Positions 41,298-42,635 of a stretch of 42,635 nucleotides of DNA are shown in pieces. Positions within the stretch are counted from its first letter, which is position 1; every line of letters begins with the position of its first letter. A model generated the notes under the pieces. That model searched no databases, had not been told where the DNA came from, and saw only the letters and a program-made list of their open reading frames with translations. The stretch is from Metabacillus lacus (lineage in GTDB: Bacteria > Bacillota > Bacilli > Bacillales > Bacillaceae): NCBI RefSeq assembly GCF_009674805.1, contig NZ_WKKI01000036.1, forward strand, positions 1-42,635, in the 5' to 3' direction. Made by a program: the position numbers and the translations under genes.

Positions 41298-41510
41298 TTT
41301 GTTCTACTATCTTTGGAAAAACGCGCGATAGTAGAACAAACTGGGGGGTTCTGTTCTACTATCTCAAAGATCGTATAACAAACGGGGCAGTTTTGTTCTA
41401 CTATCTCAAGGTTCGTATAACAAACGGGGCAGTTTTGTTCTACTATCTCAAAGATCGTATAACAAACTGCACGGTTTTGTTCTATCATTAGCAACAATCG
41501 TACAACTAAG
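41298..41510. repeat. Tandem array of 42-bp imperfect palindromes
   Basis: GTTCTACTAT recurs at 41301, 41353, 41395 and 41437, and a decayed form at 41479; the last four are exactly 42 bases apart. Each unit is itself an inverted repeat: GTTCTACTATCT, loop CAA, AGATCGTATAAC (10 of 12 positions pair), separated by GGGGCAG-like linkers. The first unit is a perfect 14-bp hairpin (41298-41311 with 41327-41340). No gene is seen in 41281-41726; a further inverted repeat AGCTTTCATC (41577-41586 with 41611-41620) lies downstream. Confidence 0.85.
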
Positions 41511-41726
41511 CTAATCCCGCTGCCTTGACAAGCCTCGAAAACCAGTACTTCTCACCTCTTTTAATCATACATACTTAGCTTTCATCTAATCAGTGGTACC
41601 CTTTAATATTGATGAAAGCTGAGATGACAATGAACTGATTCATCACAAATGCACTTTTGAAAAATGAATTTTTGAACTTGCGCGGAATTGCTGTATCATC
41701 ATTGGCTAATAATTTTTTCCCTGGTT

Positions 41727-42230
41727 TTATTTTTGAGATAAAGTGTTCAGCCAATTTTCATCCCATTGAAAATAGACGTCACTGATTTCCTTTTGAAAAA
41801 ATAAGTTTTTAGGATAAGGTAAAGCGAGTTCAGGCATGTTAGCTGAACTGAAATATCGGAGTTCAGCCGTTTCTGTATCTACCGGCCTTAGCTCGCCACT
41901 CTGAATAACGCAATTAAACAAGTAGATGTTATATTCCACCTTATGCCCATTTGGATATTGGTAACGAAAATCTTTACCGCCAAATATTCCTAATAGCTTT
42001 GTAGGAACTACATATAATCCCGTCTCTTCCCATACTTCACGCACCACTGCTTCGGCAGGTGCTTCTCCAAGTTCAATAGCACCAGCAGGCAGGCTCCAAT
42101 TCTCTCCGTTCCCTTTATTTTGTAATAAAATTTCACCCTTATCGTTTGAAACTATCCCTGCTGCACAGGGCATAAATATGAGTTCTTTTCCAATTTTCTC
42201 CCTGAGGTTACTATAATAATTAGAAATCAT
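41727..42230 (-). CDS. NUDIX hydrolase
   Basis: 167 residues. The NUDIX box GAIELGEAPAEAVVREVWEETGL (start near residue 53) has all the Gly, Arg and Glu residues of GX5EX7REUXEEXGU, so metal-dependent cleavage of a nucleoside diphosphate-linked substrate is expected. The substrate cannot be told. ATG at 42228-42230 follows AGGAGG at 7 bases. Downstream it converges on the repeat array; no clear terminator is seen. Confidence 0.92.
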   Translation of the reverse strand: MISNYYSNLREKIGKELIFMPCAAGIVSNDKGEILLQNKGNGENWSLPAGAIELGEAPAEAVVREVWEETGLYVVPTKLLGIFGGKDFRYQYPNGHKVEYNIYLFNCVIQSGELRPVDTETAELRYFSSANMPELALPYPKNLFFQKEISDVYFQWDENWLNTLSQK

Positions 42231-42315
42231 CAGACTTCCTCCTAATTTTACAATTGGTAAACTTTGTTCCCCTTCATCGAAGGTTAATTCAGCAAGCCAC
42301 CGAAAATAAGCGGAA

Positions 42316-42399
42316 GATTTCCGGTTAAACGTTTAAAAACCCTTTATTTACAGCCTTCCGGAAGCATTAGACGGAATTTCTCCGTTTATTGCAGGCTAT
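42316..42399. repeat. 84-bp direct repeat, copy 1
   Basis: Identical, base for base, to 42552-42635, an offset of 236 bases. It contains the second half of one palindrome and two complete ones. Confidence 0.92.
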
Positions 42400-42551
42400 C
42401 CTCTCCATATTTTCTATTTAACCGGAATTCTTCCGTCTATTCCCAGATAGACCCGCTGCCCCAGCTGTCTCAAGAGCTCACGAAGCATTCATAAGCGGAA
42501 GTTTTCCGCTTAAGTTCAAAATGTAGCTCTTTAAGGCCAATATAAGGGAAG

Positions 42552-42635
42552 GATTTCCGGTTAAACGTTTAAAAACCCTTTATTTACAGCCTTCCGGAAG
42601 CATTAGACGGAATTTCTCCGTTTATTGCAGGCTAT
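42552..42635. repeat. 84-bp direct repeat, copy 2 (reaches window edge)
   Basis: Identical to 42316-42399. The match runs to the last base of the window, so the duplicated unit may be longer and the array may continue outside. Confidence 0.92.

Larger units (their letters stand above)
42307..42635. repeat. Array of CGGAA/TTCCG palindromes (right array)
   Basis: The 405-base stretch 42231-42635 has no gene. Units seen: 42307-42327 (TAAGCGGAA/TTCCGGTTA), 42355-42364 (CTTCCGGAAG), 42368-42388 (TAGACGGA/TCCGTTTA), 42419-42439 (TAACCGGAA/TTCCGTCTA), 42492-42512 (TAAGCGGAA-GTT-TTCCGCTTA, perfect), about 42543-42563, then copies of the second and third. Consensus TAANCGGAA-N3-5-TTCCGNTTA. Confidence 0.8.

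Noticed and set aside
41072-41497. Open frames through the 42-bp repeats, giving 14-residue peptide repeats on both strands
   Set aside because: The period is a multiple of three, so open frames persist by construction; no start signal is found and the plus-strand one overlaps the DUF2777-like gene.
41298-41510. CRISPR array
   Set aside because: The spacers are as conserved as the repeats and only about 7-15 bases long, and no cas gene is nearby.

Overview
The window looks like a contiguous piece of chromosome from a spore-forming Bacillaceae bacterium (low to moderate GC, strong AGGAGG-type ribosome binding sites, many TTG/GTG starts, CtsR, TnrA and CcpA type operators). No rRNA, tRNA, CRISPR array, intact insertion sequence or prophage gene was recognised. 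Gene content and order follow, in inverted orientation, the Bacillus subtilis region from yisN to comZ. That comparison is from memory, not computed. A C30 carotenoid gene cluster in the middle of this backbone points to a pigmented relative of the Bacillus indicus / Bacillus firmus type; the species cannot be named from the sequence.

Layout. 1-6.4 kb: comZ-med competence genes, yjaV, yjaU, yjzD, the chaperone clpB under a CtsR operator, and yjzC. 6.4-13.2 kb: uppP, yitW, yitV, yitU, two small proteins, a BsuPI-domain lipoprotein, yitT, the DegV protein yitS and a 43-residue protein. 13.2-13.7 kb: nested short repeats. 13.9-17.6 kb: a DUF3231 protein, cvfB/yitL, the YajQ-like yitK and a stress-type short-chain dehydrogenase. 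17.6-26.1 kb: a maltodextrin island (regulator, membrane-anchored amylase, ABC transporter mdxEFG, and a divergent neopullulanase-like enzyme). 26.2-28.5 kb: AraC regulator and divergent MATE transporter (yisR/yisQ position). 28.6-30.5 kb: glnK-amtB with a TnrA box. 30.5-31.6 kb: repeat-rich spacer. 31.6-38.4 kb: two convergent carotenoid operons (cruF-acyltransferase-crtP to the right, FAD desaturase-crtN-crtM to the left). 38.7-42.2 kb: asnO-like asparagine synthetase, a DUF2777-like protein, a tandem array of 42-bp hairpin repeats and a NUDIX hydrolase. 42.2 kb to the end: an array of short CGGAA/TTCCG palindromes with an exact 84-bp duplication.

How the genes work together. The maltodextrin genes form a complete uptake and breakdown route: the anchored amylase cuts outside the cell, MdxEFG imports the products (the ATPase must be encoded elsewhere), and the cytoplasmic GH13 enzyme degrades them. 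Two LacI/CcpA-type operators lie in the shared control region. The carotenoid genes give CrtM for the C30 backbone, three CrtN/CrtP-type FAD enzymes for desaturation and terminal oxidation, a CruF-type hydratase, and an acyltransferase probably acting on a glycosylated carotenoid. No glycosyltransferase is present in the window. The carotenoid cluster occupies the place where B. subtilis carries yisP, a squalene/phytoene-synthase-fold gene.

The most unusual material is outside genes: four different families of short structured repeats, a palindrome that encodes the same C-terminal residues on both strands, and hairpins between cistrons of the mdx operon.
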